NCBI RefSeq assembly: GCF_020193575.1
Contig: NZ_JADYVD010000028.1
Location: forward strand, 1-64,000
Source: Ensifer sp. IC4062
GTDB taxonomy: Bacteria; Pseudomonadota; Alphaproteobacteria; Rhizobiales; Rhizobiaceae
Length of the DNA: 64,000 bases
Reading direction: 5' to 3'
The position numbers and the translations under genes are program-made. The notes under the pieces are model-generated. The model had not been told where the DNA came from. It saw only the letters and a program-made list of their open reading frames with translations, and did not search any database. Shown here in pieces: positions 1 through 8,672 of the stretch; position 1 is the first letter of the stretch, and every line of letters starts with the position of its first letter.

Positions 1-52
1 GAGCGACAAAACGAAGACGTTCCTCCATCACCGAACACTCTCTCCACGGCAT
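1..52 (-). CDS. IS481-family transposase, 5' end only
   Basis: Only the first 17 codons lie in the window, reading MPWRECSVMEERLRFVA. This matches the N terminus of IS481-type integrase-core transposases, which usually begin MPWK..VM.ERVRFV and continue into a helix-turn-helix. A strong ribosome binding site (GGAGG, eight bases before the ATG) supports the start. The rest of the gene, including the DDE catalytic core, is beyond the left edge, so it cannot be said whether the transposase is intact. Confidence 0.7.
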   Translation of the reverse strand, partial: MPWRECSVMEERLRFVA

Positions 53-174
53 CAACACCTCCGACCAAAGCCGAAAGTGTTACCCATGTGTCCGGTACGA
101 AACGTTACCTATGTCTCGGGTCGCTCATTCACCGGAGACGTAGGTAACATTTGTCACCTAAGGCATGGGTGGCA
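1..174 (-). mobile_element. Left end of an IS481-like insertion sequence (continues past the window edge)
   Basis: The outer end of an insertion sequence points rightwards and finishes near position 174. Read on the minus strand it begins TGCCACCCATGCCTTAGGTG, the TG-starting terminus I associate with IS481-type elements, and leads through about 120 bases to the transposase start at 52. A motif of the form TGTTACCYAYGTSTCSGGT occurs four times: two plus-strand copies (78-97 and 103-122) and two minus-strand copies (about 132-151 and 155-174, the outer one degenerate). The block is therefore itself an imperfect inverted repeat of about 97 bases. No target duplication can be checked because the other end is outside the window. 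Family assignment rests on the transposase start and the terminal motif, both recognised from memory. Confidence 0.7.
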
Positions 175-292
175 ATCTCGTGTCGGGGCGGCATCGCTGA
201 GCGCGCAGCTAGCGGGATGCGGCTCTGCATCTCGAGTTCCACGCAGGATCCCTGTATGAAGGGCTCACTTCGGGGGCTTCGGAGAAACTGGA

Positions 293-403
293 TCACCGCG
301 GCGGAACGATGCCCTGGTAATACTCCCCTTCACCTCCGACATGGACGGTTTGCGAGCATGCCGCCAGAGTGGCGACAGCGAGCAGCAATAGGATCTTGCG
401 CAT
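293..403 (-). CDS. Tiny lipoprotein, 36 aa, GEGEYYxGIVPP tail
   Basis: A 36-residue protein with a lipoprotein signal: MRK, a hydrophobic run, and lipobox LAAC with Cys at residue 18. The mature part is only about 19 residues and ends GGEGEYYQGIVPPR. Lipidation by Lgt and cleavage by signal peptidase II are expected. The start was placed at 403 because GAGG lies just upstream and the signal begins there; the longer open frame to 559 adds unstructured sequence. It shares its C-terminal motif with the gene at 631-768, so the two look like tandem paralogues. I do not recognise the family and assign no function. Confidence 0.6.
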   Translation of the reverse strand: MRKILLLLAVATLAACSQTVHVGGEGEYYQGIVPPR

Positions 404-630
404 GGGCCTCGTACTTTTGCTAACGGATTGAGGATCATTGATATTCCGGCATTGGCGCGGGATCAATTCCCTACCGGTGATCGTAACCCATTCTTTCATA
501 TGCCGGCGAGGTATCAACCCTGCGGCAAACAGAGCGCGTCCATCTAACAGACGCGACAAGCGGGGCAGGAAGCTCGCCTATGGGGCCTCCTGCGCTACTA
601 CTTCCCTGACGGGAATAAGGTGCAGCGTAT

Positions 631-768
631 CTAGAATGGGGTCGGCGGTACGATACCCGGATAGTAGTCCCCTTCCCCACGTTCGTATCGGTCGACCATA
701 GTCGACCTTGAGGTTTGTGAGCACGCGCATAGTGCAGAAAGCGCTACCAACAACACGATCACGCGCAT
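631..768 (-). CDS. Tiny lipoprotein, 45 aa, GEGDYYxGIVPP tail
   Basis: A 45-residue protein with a lipoprotein signal (MRVIVLLVALSALCAC, lipobox LCAC) followed by CSQTSRSTMVDRYERGEGDY and the tail YPGIVPPTPF. The CSQT start of the mature part and the GEG-[DE]-YY-x-GIVPP tail are shared with the gene at 293-403, about 230 bases downstream on the same strand. A purine-rich ribosome binding site (AAGGACGAAGG) precedes the ATG at 768. The shared ends with a variable middle argue that both short frames are real genes. Function unknown. Confidence 0.6.
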   Translation of the reverse strand: MRVIVLLVALSALCACSQTSRSTMVDRYERGEGDYYPGIVPPTPF

Positions 769-937
769 AGACCTTCGTCCTTTCCTGGCTGAGTGACGTC
801 CCCCGATGCTCTTGCATTTGCGCAGGATCTGGCGGCCTTTTCTTCCTTGCGACTGTGATTGTACTATGTTGCTCAACCAACGGTATAGAAATATTTGCGG
901 CCGAATGAGACGGACTGCTGCAGCGGTAGTTGATCGT

Positions 938-1879
938 CTATTTCCCCTCGACTTCCTCCGCCCAGCTCTTCGCGCCGCTCTCGCCGTTGAGGAAAGGCAA
1001 GGCTGTTTCCAAAAGCTTCGGCGAGACGAAGATGTCGTAGTGCGTGAGATCGGGCAGAATCGCCAGCCGGTTCTTCGACATGTTCTCGCGCATCCAGCCG
1101 GCGTCCTTCAGCCCACCACCGAGCTTGTGATAGAAATTGACCACGTGCTCCAGCCGGAACATATCGCTGTCGCCATAGATGAGCATGACTGGCATGGTGA
1201 GCTTGGCCACCGCTGCGGATCCGTCATAGTCGCGTCGCATCAGTTCGCCCATCGCGTCGAGCAATTTTGGGAATTCCGACACGTCCGGCGCGACGGCGGC
1301 GTAGGACTTGTACATCGGCGTTTCCTTCATCATCTCGGCCGCGCCGGCGCCGACCTGGGCCTGCGCCGCGATCATTTCCGGATAGAAGCCATCCTTGGCG
1401 TAAGGAGTCGAGACCAGCACCAGTCGCCGCACGTTCTCGGGCGCCTGCGCTGCCATCTGCAGAGCGACGCCGCCGCCCATCGAATAGCCGAGCACGTCGA
1501 TCTGTTCGTAGCCGAGCTCCTTTACGAGCACGCCCATGTCCGCGCCCATCGCCGCGAGATCGATCGGACGGTCGCCAAGCGGCGTACGGCCATGTCCCTG
1601 GAGATCGACGCCGATCACCTGACGGCTCTCGGCAAGCTTCGCGAGATTCGGGCCGAACATTTCGATAATGCCGAGACCGCCATGGAGCAGCAGCACCGGT
1701 TCGCCCTCGCCATAGACCTGGTAATAGTAGTTGATGCCGTTAACGGTGAGATGCCCGCTCTTCGTCGGCGCTGGCGTTGCCGCCTGTTCCGCTATCGCCT
1801 CCTCGGCGGCGCTTGTCGCGGGCGTGCAAAATGCACCGATCGCCGCGACGATCAGGGTGATCAGGGTTATCTTCGGCAT
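938..1879 (-). CDS. Secreted alpha/beta hydrolase
   Basis: A 313-residue hydrolase with an N-terminal signal peptide (MPKITLITLIVAAIGAF..., probable cleavage near ATSA). The fold is shown by the HGGLG oxyanion-hole loop, the nucleophile elbow GYSMGGG, an acid region around IYGDSDMF and a late catalytic His in LPDLTHYDIF. It is probably periplasmic. GGAGG lies eight bases before the ATG, fixing the start at 1879. Substrate cannot be inferred; esterase, lipase and haloperoxidase-like enzymes share these motifs. It is a single-gene unit with no obvious partner. Confidence 0.85.
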   Translation of the reverse strand: MPKITLITLIVAAIGAFCTPATSAAEEAIAEQAATPAPTKSGHLTVNGINYYYQVYGEGEPVLLLHGGLGIIEMFGPNLAKLAESRQVIGVDLQGHGRTPLGDRPIDLAAMGADMGVLVKELGYEQIDVLGYSMGGGVALQMAAQAPENVRRLVLVSTPYAKDGFYPEMIAAQAQVGAGAAEMMKETPMYKSYAAVAPDVSEFPKLLDAMGELMRRDYDGSAAVAKLTMPVMLIYGDSDMFRLEHVVNFYHKLGGGLKDAGWMRENMSKNRLAILPDLTHYDIFVSPKLLETALPFLNGESGAKSWAEEVEGK

Positions 1880-2117
1880 GTCTCATCCTCCGGTTCATCG
1901 CCGCCAAGGCGACGGCTCATGCCTCAAGGACGGCCTGGTGGATAATCTCCCGACAACGCAGGGAAATTTTCGCAGCGTGCCGTTCCCGCCGCAGCAAACG
2001 TTAAGATTTGCATAAAATCCGCCAGCCCGATTTCACCGCCTCGCAAGCGAAATCTGGCACAGAAGAAGGATTGTTGAAGTTCGAAAAGGCGCGTGGGCGC
2101 CGACGAGGCGGGATATC

Positions 2118-2495
2118 TTGACCCAGGTCGTCTCCATCTCCGCGACAACGGCGGCATATGCGGCGGAAGCCGTCAAGCCGTCCGCCCGCGTGCGTGGTGA
2201 CGGCCCGACCGACGAGGCGATCACGCTGCTTTCGGTGCGCAAGCAGGAACAGGCCGCGCCAGCGCCCATTACGAAGGTCAAGGGCGCTCTACCGCTCGGG
2301 CTGATGCTGATCAGCGCCGATGGCCGTCCGCCGCAAGAGACGCAGGCCGAGGCGCTTCGCCGCTATCTCGAATACATGCAGGATGATGAACGAGGCGAGA
2401 AACAGCAAAGCCAGCAGGAGGAACCTGCCGGCGATGAAAAGGAAGGCGACGACGAGATCGCCGCAATCCTCGATCAGTTTATCCAGGGATCGTGA
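2118..2495 (+). CDS. Hypothetical protein, 125 aa, acidic C terminus
   Basis: A 125-residue protein that I do not recognise. It starts with TTG, preceded by GAGGCGGGAT. Codon third positions are strongly GC-rich like the neighbouring genes, which supports coding. The N-terminal half is rich in Ala, Val and Pro, a segment LPLGLMLISADGRPP follows, and the C-terminal third is acidic and Gln-rich and probably disordered (residues about 85-118), ending in a short hydrophobic helix AAILDQFI. No signal peptide or membrane segment is clear. It lies tail to tail with the copper chaperone gene, nine bases away. The TTG start is the weakest part of the call. Confidence 0.55.
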   Translation: MTQVVSISATTAAYAAEAVKPSARVRGDGPTDEAITLLSVRKQEQAAPAPITKVKGALPLGLMLISADGRPPQETQAEALRRYLEYMQDDERGEKQQSQQEEPAGDEKEGDDEIAAILDQFIQGS

Positions 2496-2504
2496 TGGCC
2501 GATC

Positions 2505-3182
2505 CTAATTGTGCTTGTGGCCCCCGGCGGCGGCGCCGACTGGCAGCACATAATCGACCTTGCCGGCCTTCTCGAAGGTAAGCGTCACGGGCACGGTCTC
2601 GCCCTCGGCAAAGGGCTTCGTCACCTCCATGAACATCAGGTGCAGGCCGCCGCTCTTGAGTTCGACCGTCGCGCCTGCCGGAATGACGATGCCTTCTTCG
2701 AGCTTGCGCATCTTCATGACGTCGTTTTCCATCTTCATTTCGTGCAGCTCTACCCGTCCTGCTGCCGGGCTTTCGACGGCCAGAAGCCGATCGTCGGCGC
2801 TGCCGGTGTTCTTGACGACAAGGCCGCCACCGCCGACCTTCGCGCCGGGCAGCATCGCCTTGACGGCACCGCCGGAGATTTCGAGGTCGCCGGCCTCGAC
2901 CGGAGCGGCGGCCGTCTGGTGACTGTCATGCTCTCCATGTCCGTGGGTGTTGCTTGCAATCGTCGCAGTCGGTGCCGGGCTTTTGAGATCTTGGGCGCTC
3001 TGGGCCACCACCTGGTCCCAGGCCACTTTGCCGTCAGTGCCGCGCGGCAGCACCTGGAGAACGGCCTTGAAGGTCGTTTCGGCGGGCACACTATTCGTTT
3101 CGAAGGTGGCGCGCGCATGCGCGATGTTTGCGGCGGCAAGCGTCAAGCCGGTGGCAAGCAGGATGAATTTGGTCTTGGTCAT
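2505..3182 (-). CDS. PCuAC copper chaperone fused to a shortened YcnI-like domain
   Basis: A 225-residue periplasmic protein with a signal peptide ending ...AHA. The C-terminal half is a PCuAC (DUF461) copper chaperone, with the copper motif visible as H-E-M (VELHEMK) and HLMFM (GGLHLMFME); a His-rich tail and a middle stretch HGHGEHDSH may add metal sites. The part before it matches only the first and last strands of a YcnI/DUF1775 domain: RATFETNSVPAETTFKAVLQ at the start, then AQDLKSPAPTATI, which normally closes that domain. About 100 central residues expected of YcnI are missing. PCuAC proteins deliver Cu(I) for CuA-site assembly in cytochrome oxidase. It lies downstream of a DUF2946 gene, probably as an operon. 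Confidence 0.85.
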   Translation of the reverse strand: MTKTKFILLATGLTLAAANIAHARATFETNSVPAETTFKAVLQVLPRGTDGKVAWDQVVAQSAQDLKSPAPTATIASNTHGHGEHDSHQTAAAPVEAGDLEISGGAVKAMLPGAKVGGGGLVVKNTGSADDRLLAVESPAAGRVELHEMKMENDVMKMRKLEEGIVIPAGATVELKSGGLHLMFMEVTKPFAEGETVPVTLTFEKAGKVDYVLPVGAAAGGHKHN

Positions 3183-3261
3183 GTCGTAATCTCCGAACCA
3201 CGCGGGCCTCGGACCTTTGTGGTCAACACCGCCTTGGCGGCTGAATGAAAAATGGAGTGCG

Positions 3262-3669
3262 TCAGGAGAAGGTTACGACAAATGTTGGCGGACCGCGTGA
3301 CGGCGGGAGCAGCCACAATGGCGTAAACGCCATTTCAGTCTTAATGACCGGTGCCTTGGCAAGCCAGTTGCCGTTTTCGGCGGGCGCGCTTTCTTGGGGC
3401 GGCGACGGCAACAGCACCGATCCGGTCAGGCGGCAGGCTTCACAAACGGGGGCGATCTTGGGGGCTTTGTCCTGTCCGGCACCATGATCGACCCCGTCGG
3501 TACCGAAGCAGATATCCGCGAATTCCCCATCGGGCAGCAGATAGTCGGCGGCCGCCGCTGGGCCCAGCGTTTTGGAGAAAGCTGGCTTATGGGCGAAAGA
3601 CAGGAGAACGAGCGCAAAGCCGGCGAGCACCCGCACCGCAATCCGCCATTTGTCCGCGCGCCTTGCCAT
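3262..3669 (-). CDS. DUF2946-like small exported protein
   Basis: A 135-residue protein with an N-terminal basic then hydrophobic segment (VRVLAGFALVLLSFAH, residues about 12-27), probably a signal peptide or membrane anchor. It is followed by YLLPDGEFADICFG and a C-E-A-C motif (VCEACRLTGSVLLPSPP), typical of DUF2946-type proteins found beside copper genes. The start at 3669 is chosen for the ribosome binding site AAGAGGGG six bases upstream; an open frame reaching 3798 lacks support. It is followed after 79 bases by the YcnI/PCuAC gene, so a role in copper handling is inferred from the paired cysteines and the neighbour. Confidence 0.75.
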   Translation of the reverse strand: MARRADKWRIAVRVLAGFALVLLSFAHKPAFSKTLGPAAAADYLLPDGEFADICFGTDGVDHGAGQDKAPKIAPVCEACRLTGSVLLPSPPQESAPAENGNWLAKAPVIKTEMAFTPLWLLPPSRGPPTFVVTFS

Positions 3670-3829
3670 GGTTCCCCTCTTGGTCAGCCACTTCGTTATC
3701 CCTAGCCGACCAGAATTGCAAAGGCCGAATTGCCGCACGCTCTTAGCGGCGTGATGAAGCCATCGCGACAAAAATATGTTCGGCCGCGACATAGGCACTT
3801 GCCAAGTTCCGGCCTTCGCCGTTATCTGG

Positions 3830-3996
3830 AGACGATCTTGTTGGGAGAAACCGGTTCAATCCGGTGCCGAAGGAGCAACCGCCCCGGAAACTCTCAGGCC
3901 AAAGGACCAGCAAGGTGCCGGTAGGACTCTGGAGAGAAGCGGTCACGCTCGCCGAAGGGATAACAATCTCAGGCAAAGGGACAGAGGGGGCTCAAA
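3830..3996 (+). promoter_or_regulatory. Tandem glycine riboswitch upstream of gcvT
   Basis: Two glycine aptamers lie in series. The first carries GGGAGA near 3843, GCCGAAGGAGCAA at 3866-3878 and CTCTCAGGCCAAAGGACCAG at 3891-3910. The second carries GGAGAGA near 3931, GCCGAAGGGATAA at 3951-3963 and CTCAGGCAAAGGGACAG at 3968-3984. These are the conserved cores of the glycine (gcvT) riboswitch. Its position directly before gcvTHP indicates that glycine binding turns on the cleavage operon. A short GC hairpin (CGGCG-TTTGA-CGCCG, 4002-4016) follows and may be part of the expression platform. Outer boundaries are approximate. Confidence 0.93.
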
Positions 3997-4060
3997 TTTC
4001 TCGGCGTTTGACGCCGGTAGTGTGAGCCGGCGCGGGATGCGCCAGACCTGGAGGCCGGAT

Positions 4061-5200
4061 TTGGAAGATCTTTCCCATTTGAAGCACACGCCGCTGCACG
4101 CGTTGCACCTTTCGCTCGGTGCGCGCATGGTGCCCTTTGCCGGCTACGATATGCCGGTGCAATATCCGGAAGGCGTGCTCAAGGAACACCTGCACACCCG
4201 CGCCGCAGCGGGCCTCTTCGACGTGTCGCACATGGGCCAGATCGTCGTCCGGCCGAAGTCCGGTCGCATAGAGGACGCGGCGCTGGCCCTCGAAAAGCTG
4301 GTGCCCGTCGATATCCTTGGCTTGGCGGAGGGCCGCCAGCGTTATGGCCTGTTCACCAATGACGAAAGCGGCATCCTGGACGATCTGATGATCACCAATC
4401 GCGGCGATCATCTCTTCCTCGTGGTCAATGCCGCCTGCAAGGACGCGGATTTTGAACACTTGAAGAAGGGCCTCGGCGCCACCTGCGATGTCGAGATGCT
4501 GGACGATCGCGCCCTCGTTGCGCTGCAAGGGCCGCGGGCAGAAGCTGTGCTTTGCGAACTCTGGGCGGACGTAGCCTCCATGCGCTTCATGGACGTGGTA
4601 GAGGCCGACCTCCACGACGTTACGTGCATCATTTCCCGCTCCGGCTATACCGGAGAGGACGGTTTCGAGATTTCCATTCCAGTCACATCGGCCGTCGACG
4701 TCGCCCAGCGCCTGCTCGAGCACCCGGACGTCATGCCGATCGGTCTCGGCGCGCGCGATTCCCTTCGCCTCGAGGCGGGTCTTTGTCTTTACGGCAATGA
4801 CATCGACACCGGCACGACGCCGGTCGAGGCCGCGCTCGAATGGGCGATCCAGAAGAGCCGCCGATCGGGCGGCGATCGCGCCGGGGGGTTCCCGGGTGCC
4901 GAGCGCATCCTCTCTGAATTCGCCAACGGTGCCAATCGCCGCCGTGTCGGGTTGAAGCCTGAAGGCCGCGCGCCGGTTCGCGGCGGGGCCAAGGTTTACG
5001 CGGATGCCGAAGGCAAGGTGGTCGTGGGCACTGTCACCTCCGGCGGCTTCGGCCCGAGTGTCGATGGCCCGATTGCCATGGGCTATGTCGACGCCGCCCA
5101 GGCCGGAAACGGCACGAAACTTTACGCAGAGGTGCGGGGCAAATATCTGCCGCTGACCGTCACCGCCCTGCCCTTTGTGAAACAAACCTACAAACGCTGA
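4061..5200 (+). CDS. gcvT: Aminomethyltransferase, glycine cleavage T protein
   Basis: T protein of the glycine cleavage system. It transfers the aminomethyl carbon from lipoylated GcvH to tetrahydrofolate, giving methylene-THF and ammonia. At 379 residues it has family length. It opens [20 protein letters not shown] and contains [11 protein letters not shown], the folate-pocket segment [12 protein letters not shown] and the C-terminal barrel [11 protein letters not shown]. The start is taken as the TTG at 4061 because GGAGG sits six bases before it and the resulting protein begins just before conserved sequence. An ATG at 4037 in frame has no comparable ribosome binding site. First gene of gcvT-H-P, 16 bases before gcvH, under the tandem glycine riboswitch. 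Confidence 0.95.
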   Translation: MEDLSHLKHTPLHALHLSLGARMVPFAGYDMPVQYPEGVLKEHLHTRAAAGLFDVSHMGQIVVRPKSGRIEDAALALEKLVPVDILGLAEGRQRYGLFTNDESGILDDLMITNRGDHLFLVVNAACKDADFEHLKKGLGATCDVEMLDDRALVALQGPRAEAVLCELWADVASMRFMDVVEADLHDVTCIISRSGYTGEDGFEISIPVTSAVDVAQRLLEHPDVMPIGLGARDSLRLEAGLCLYGNDIDTGTTPVEAALEWAIQKSRRSGGDRAGGFPGAERILSEFANGANRRRVGLKPEGRAPVRGGAKVYADAEGKVVVGTVTSGGFGPSVDGPIAMGYVDAAQAGNGTKLYAEVRGKYLPLTVTALPFVKQTYKR

Positions 5201-5216
5201 TCAGGAGAGAGCGCCT

Positions 5217-5579
5217 ATGCTGAAATTTACCGAGGAACACGAGTGGCTGAAGATCGAAGGTGATGTCGCGACCGTCGGCATCACCGAGCATGCAGCCGGG
5301 CAGCTCGGCGATCTCGTCTTCGTGGAACTGCCGGAGGCCGGGGCCTCCTTCGCGAAGGGCGATTCGGCCGCAACCGTCGAATCCGTCAAGGCGGCCTCCG
5401 ACGTCTATTGTCCGCTCGACGGGGAGATCATCGAGGTCAACCAGGCGATCGTCGACGACCCGTCGCTCGTCAACAGCGATCCGCAGGGTGCCGCCTGGTT
5501 CTTCAAGCTGAAGCTCGCCGATCCGAGCGCCGCCAACGCCCTTCTCGACGAAGCGGCTTACAAGGAGCTCGTCGCCTGA
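5217..5579 (+). CDS. gcvH: Glycine cleavage H protein
   Basis: Lipoyl carrier protein, 120 residues, that shuttles the aminomethyl group among GcvP, GcvT and the L protein. The lipoylation site is Lys58 within TVESVKAAS. The typical N terminus [20 protein letters not shown] is present. AGGAG lies upstream of the ATG. Its stop overlaps the gcvP start by one base (TGATG), implying translational coupling. The L protein (lpd) is not in the window and is presumably shared with 2-oxoacid dehydrogenases. Confidence 0.97.
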   Translation: MLKFTEEHEWLKIEGDVATVGITEHAAGQLGDLVFVELPEAGASFAKGDSAATVESVKAASDVYCPLDGEIIEVNQAIVDDPSLVNSDPQGAAWFFKLKLADPSAANALLDEAAYKELVA

Positions 5580-8443
5580 TGAGCATGCCCAAGGATTTTA
5601 CGTTTACCGACTACAAGCCTTACGACTTCGCCAATCGGCGTCACATTGGTCCCTCGCCCGTGGAAATGGAGGAGATGCTGAAGGTCGTCGGCTATCCGAG
5701 CCTCGACGCCCTCATCGACGACACGGTTCCACCCGCGATCCGTCAAAAGACACCGCTCGTCTGGGGTACGCCGATGACCGAGCGCGAGGCGCTCGACAAG
5801 CTGCGCGAAACGGCGAACCGCAACCAGAAACTCGTCTCGCTGATCGGCCAGGGCTATTACGGCACGATCACGCCGCCGGTCATCCAGCGCAACATTCTGG
5901 AAAATCCGGCCTGGTACACGGCCTACACGCCCTATCAGCCCGAAATCAGCCAAGGCCGGCTCGAGGCTCTGCTTAATTACCAGACCATGGTTTGCGACCT
6001 GACCGGCCTCGATGTCGCGAATGCTTCGCTGCTCGACGAGGCGACGGCGGCCGCGGAAGCCATGGCCATGGCCGAGCGTGTCGCGAAATCCAAGGCGAAG
6101 ACCTTCTTCGTCGACGAGAATTGCCATCCCCAGACCATCGCGCTCCTCAAGACGCGCGCCGCGCCGCTCGGCTGGCAGGTGGTCGTCGGCGATCCCTTCA
6201 AGGACCTCGATGCCGCCGATGTCTTCGGCGCGATCTTCCAGTATCCGGGCACCTATGGCCATGTCCGCGATTTCACGGCGTTGATCGCCACGCTGCACGA
6301 GCAGGGCGCGATCGCCTCTGTCGCGGCCGACCCGCTGGCGTTGGCGCTGCTCAAGTCGCCTGGTGAGATGGGCGCCGATATCGCCATTGGCTCGACGCAA
6401 CGCTTCGGCGTGCCGGTTGGCTACGGCGGTCCGCACGCGGCCTACATGGCGGTTAAGGATGCCTACAAGCGCTCGATGCCGGGCCGACTTGTGGGCGTTT
6501 CGGTCGATTCGCGCGGCAACCGGGCCTACCGTCTGTCGCTGCAGACGCGCGAACAGCACATTCGCCGCGAGAAGGCCACGTCCAACATCTGCACGGCGCA
6601 GGTGCTGCTTGCTGTGATGGCGTCGATGTATGCCGTTTTCCATGGCCCGAAGGGCATCAAGGCGATTGCGCAGAGCGTCCACCAGAAGACGGTGCGTCTC
6701 GCCATGGGGCTGGAAAAGCTTGGCTACACGGTTGAGCCGGATGTCTTCTTCGATACGATCACGGTCGAGGTTGGCAAGCTGCAGGGCATCATCCTGAAGA
6801 CGGCGGTGGCCGAGGAAGTGAACCTTCGCAAGATCGGCAACACGAAGATCGGCATCAGCCTCGACGAGCGCTCGCGGCCGGTGACGCTCGAAGCCGTCTG
6901 GCGCGCCTTCGGCGGCGATTTCAAGGTGGAAGAGTTCGAGCCGGGCTATCGCCTGCCGCAGCCGCTGCTGCGCACCAGCGATTACCTGACCCATCCGATC
7001 TTCCACATGAACCGCGCGGAAAGCGAGATGACGCGCTATATCCGCCGCCTCGCGGACCGCGACCTCGCGCTCGACCGGGCGATGATCCCGCTCGGCTCCT
7101 GCACGATGAAGCTCAATGCGACGGCTGAAATGCTGCCGATCAGCTGGCCGGAATTCTCGGAAATCCATCCGTTCGCTCCGGCTGACCAGGCGCTCGGCTA
7201 TCGCCACATGATCGAGGACCTGTCGCAAAAACTTTGCGCGGTCACCGGCTATGACGCGATTTCGATGCAGCCGAATTCGGGTGCGCAGGGTGAATACGCC
7301 GGTCTTCTGACGATTCGCGCCTATCACATCGCCAATGGTAATGGCCATCGCGACGTCTGCCTCATTCCGACCTCGGCGCACGGCACCAACCCGGCCTCAG
7401 CGCAGATGGCCGGCATGAAAGTGGTGGTCGTCAAGGTCAGCGACATCGGCGAAATCGACATGGACGATTTCCGTGCCAAAGCCGAACAATATACCGACAA
7501 TCTCTCCTGCTGCATGATCACGTACCCATCCACGCACGGCGTGTTCGAGGAAAACGTGCGGGAAGTCTGCGAGATCGTCCACAAGCATGGCGGCCAGGTA
7601 TATATGGATGGCGCCAACATGAACGCCATGGTCGGCCTCGCCCGGCCCGGTGACATCGGCTCCGACGTCAGCCACCTGAACCTGCACAAGACTTTCTGCA
7701 TTCCACACGGCGGCGGCGGCCCCGGCATGGGACCGATCGGCGTGAAAGCGCATCTTGCTCCCTTCCTTCCGGGCCATCCGGAAACGGACGCTCATGAGGG
7801 CGCGGTGTCCGCGGCTCCTTTCGGTTCGGCTTCGATCCTGCCGATCTCCTGGAGCTACTGCCTGATGATGGGCGGCGAAGGTCTGACCCAGGCGACCAAG
7901 GTCGCGATCCTCAACGCCAACTATATCGCCGCGCGGCTGAAGGGTGCCTACGACGTGCTCTACAAGTCGGCCAAGGGCCGTGTCGCGCATGAGTGCATCA
8001 TCGACACGCGTCCGCTCGCCGACAGCGCAGGCGTAACCGTCGACGATGTCGCGAAGCGCCTGATCGACTGCGGCTTCCATGCGCCGACCATGAGCTGGCC
8101 GGTTGCCGGCACGTTGATGATCGAGCCGACCGAGTCGGAAACCAAGGCCGAACTCGACCGCTTTTGCGATGCGATGCTGGCTATCCGCGAGGAGGCCCGT
8201 GCCATCGAGGAGGGCCGTATGGACAAGGTCAACAATCCGCTGAAGAACGCACCGCATACGGTCGAAGACCTCGTCGGCGACTGGGACCGGCCCTATTCGC
8301 GTGAGCAGGCCTGCTTCCCGCCGGGCGCCTTCCGGGTCGACAAATACTGGTCGCCGGTCAACCGCGTCGACAACGTCTACGGCGATCGCCATCTCGTCTG
8401 CACCTGTCCGCCAATCGAAAGCTACGCGGAAGCGGCGGAATGA
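5579..8443 (+). CDS. gcvP: Glycine dehydrogenase (decarboxylating), P protein
   Basis: PLP-dependent P protein, 954 residues, that decarboxylates glycine and loads the aminomethyl group onto GcvH. It is the single-chain form with both halves fused: [10 protein letters not shown] at the N terminus, [14 protein letters not shown] in the first half, and the PLP-lysine segment [18 protein letters not shown] in the second. The start at 5579 overlaps the gcvH stop by one base; the longer open frame upstream is the wrong-frame shadow of gcvH. Third gene of the riboswitch-controlled operon and followed by a strong hairpin. Confidence 0.97.
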   Translation: MSMPKDFTFTDYKPYDFANRRHIGPSPVEMEEMLKVVGYPSLDALIDDTVPPAIRQKTPLVWGTPMTEREALDKLRETANRNQKLVSLIGQGYYGTITPPVIQRNILENPAWYTAYTPYQPEISQGRLEALLNYQTMVCDLTGLDVANASLLDEATAAAEAMAMAERVAKSKAKTFFVDENCHPQTIALLKTRAAPLGWQVVVGDPFKDLDAADVFGAIFQYPGTYGHVRDFTALIATLHEQGAIASVAADPLALALLKSPGEMGADIAIGSTQRFGVPVGYGGPHAAYMAVKDAYKRSMPGRLVGVSVDSRGNRAYRLSLQTREQHIRREKATSNICTAQVLLAVMASMYAVFHGPKGIKAIAQSVHQKTVRLAMGLEKLGYTVEPDVFFDTITVEVGKLQGIILKTAVAEEVNLRKIGNTKIGISLDERSRPVTLEAVWRAFGGDFKVEEFEPGYRLPQPLLRTSDYLTHPIFHMNRAESEMTRYIRRLADRDLALDRAMIPLGSCTMKLNATAEMLPISWPEFSEIHPFAPADQALGYRHMIEDLSQKLCAVTGYDAISMQPNSGAQGEYAGLLTIRAYHIANGNGHRDVCLIPTSAHGTNPASAQMAGMKVVVVKVSDIGEIDMDDFRAKAEQYTDNLSCCMITYPSTHGVFEENVREVCEIVHKHGGQVYMDGANMNAMVGLARPGDIGSDVSHLNLHKTFCIPHGGGGPGMGPIGVKAHLAPFLPGHPETDAHEGAVSAAPFGSASILPISWSYCLMMGGEGLTQATKVAILNANYIAARLKGAYDVLYKSAKGRVAHECIIDTRPLADSAGVTVDDVAKRLIDCGFHAPTMSWPVAGTLMIEPTESETKAELDRFCDAMLAIREEARAIEEGRMDKVNNPLKNAPHTVEDLVGDWDRPYSREQACFPPGAFRVDKYWSPVNRVDNVYGDRHLVCTCPPIESYAEAAE

Positions 8444-8450
8444 TGTGAGG

Positions 8451-8481
8451 CGGCGGGGCATGCCTCGTGCACGCCCCGCCG
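8451..8481 (+). terminator. Hairpin after gcvP
   Basis: A nine-base perfect stem CGGCGGGGC / GCCCCGCCG begins seven bases after the gcvP stop, and further pairing is possible in the loop. No T run follows, so it may act as a processing or protective hairpin rather than a classical intrinsic terminator. Confidence 0.55.
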
Positions 8482-8630
8482 GAACCTCAAACGACGTGGC
8501 GGTGTTGAGAGCGACAATGCCGGTGGGTCCCAGCCCTCAAACCGACAAGCGGAATATTTTCTGTCGTAAATGTCTCTCGCGAGATTCCAACTTTTTGCGA
8601 GAGATATTGCGATTCGGTTTCGGCGATTTC

Positions 8631-8654
8631 GTGCGAAACTTGGCAGTTTCGCAC
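8631..8654 (-). terminator. Hairpin downstream of the P-loop kinase gene
   Basis: GTGCGAAACT-TGGC-AGTTTCGCAC is a perfect ten-base stem with a four-base loop, located 18 bases past the stop of the minus-strand kinase gene. A second, weaker inverted repeat (TCTCTCGC at 8573-8580, GCGAGAGA at 8597-8604) lies beyond it. The gap to gcvP is otherwise featureless. Confidence 0.5.
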
Positions 8655-8672
8655 AAGGAAAAGCCGCGTCGT

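Noticed and set aside
806-1945. Long plus-strand open frame of 379 residues
   Set aside because: It is the antisense shadow of the secreted hydrolase gene; its His/Arg-rich composition is not protein-like.
5558-7381. Minus-strand open frame of 607 residues under gcvP
   Set aside because: Antisense shadow of gcvP in GC-rich DNA, with no recognisable domain and an Arg/His-rich composition.
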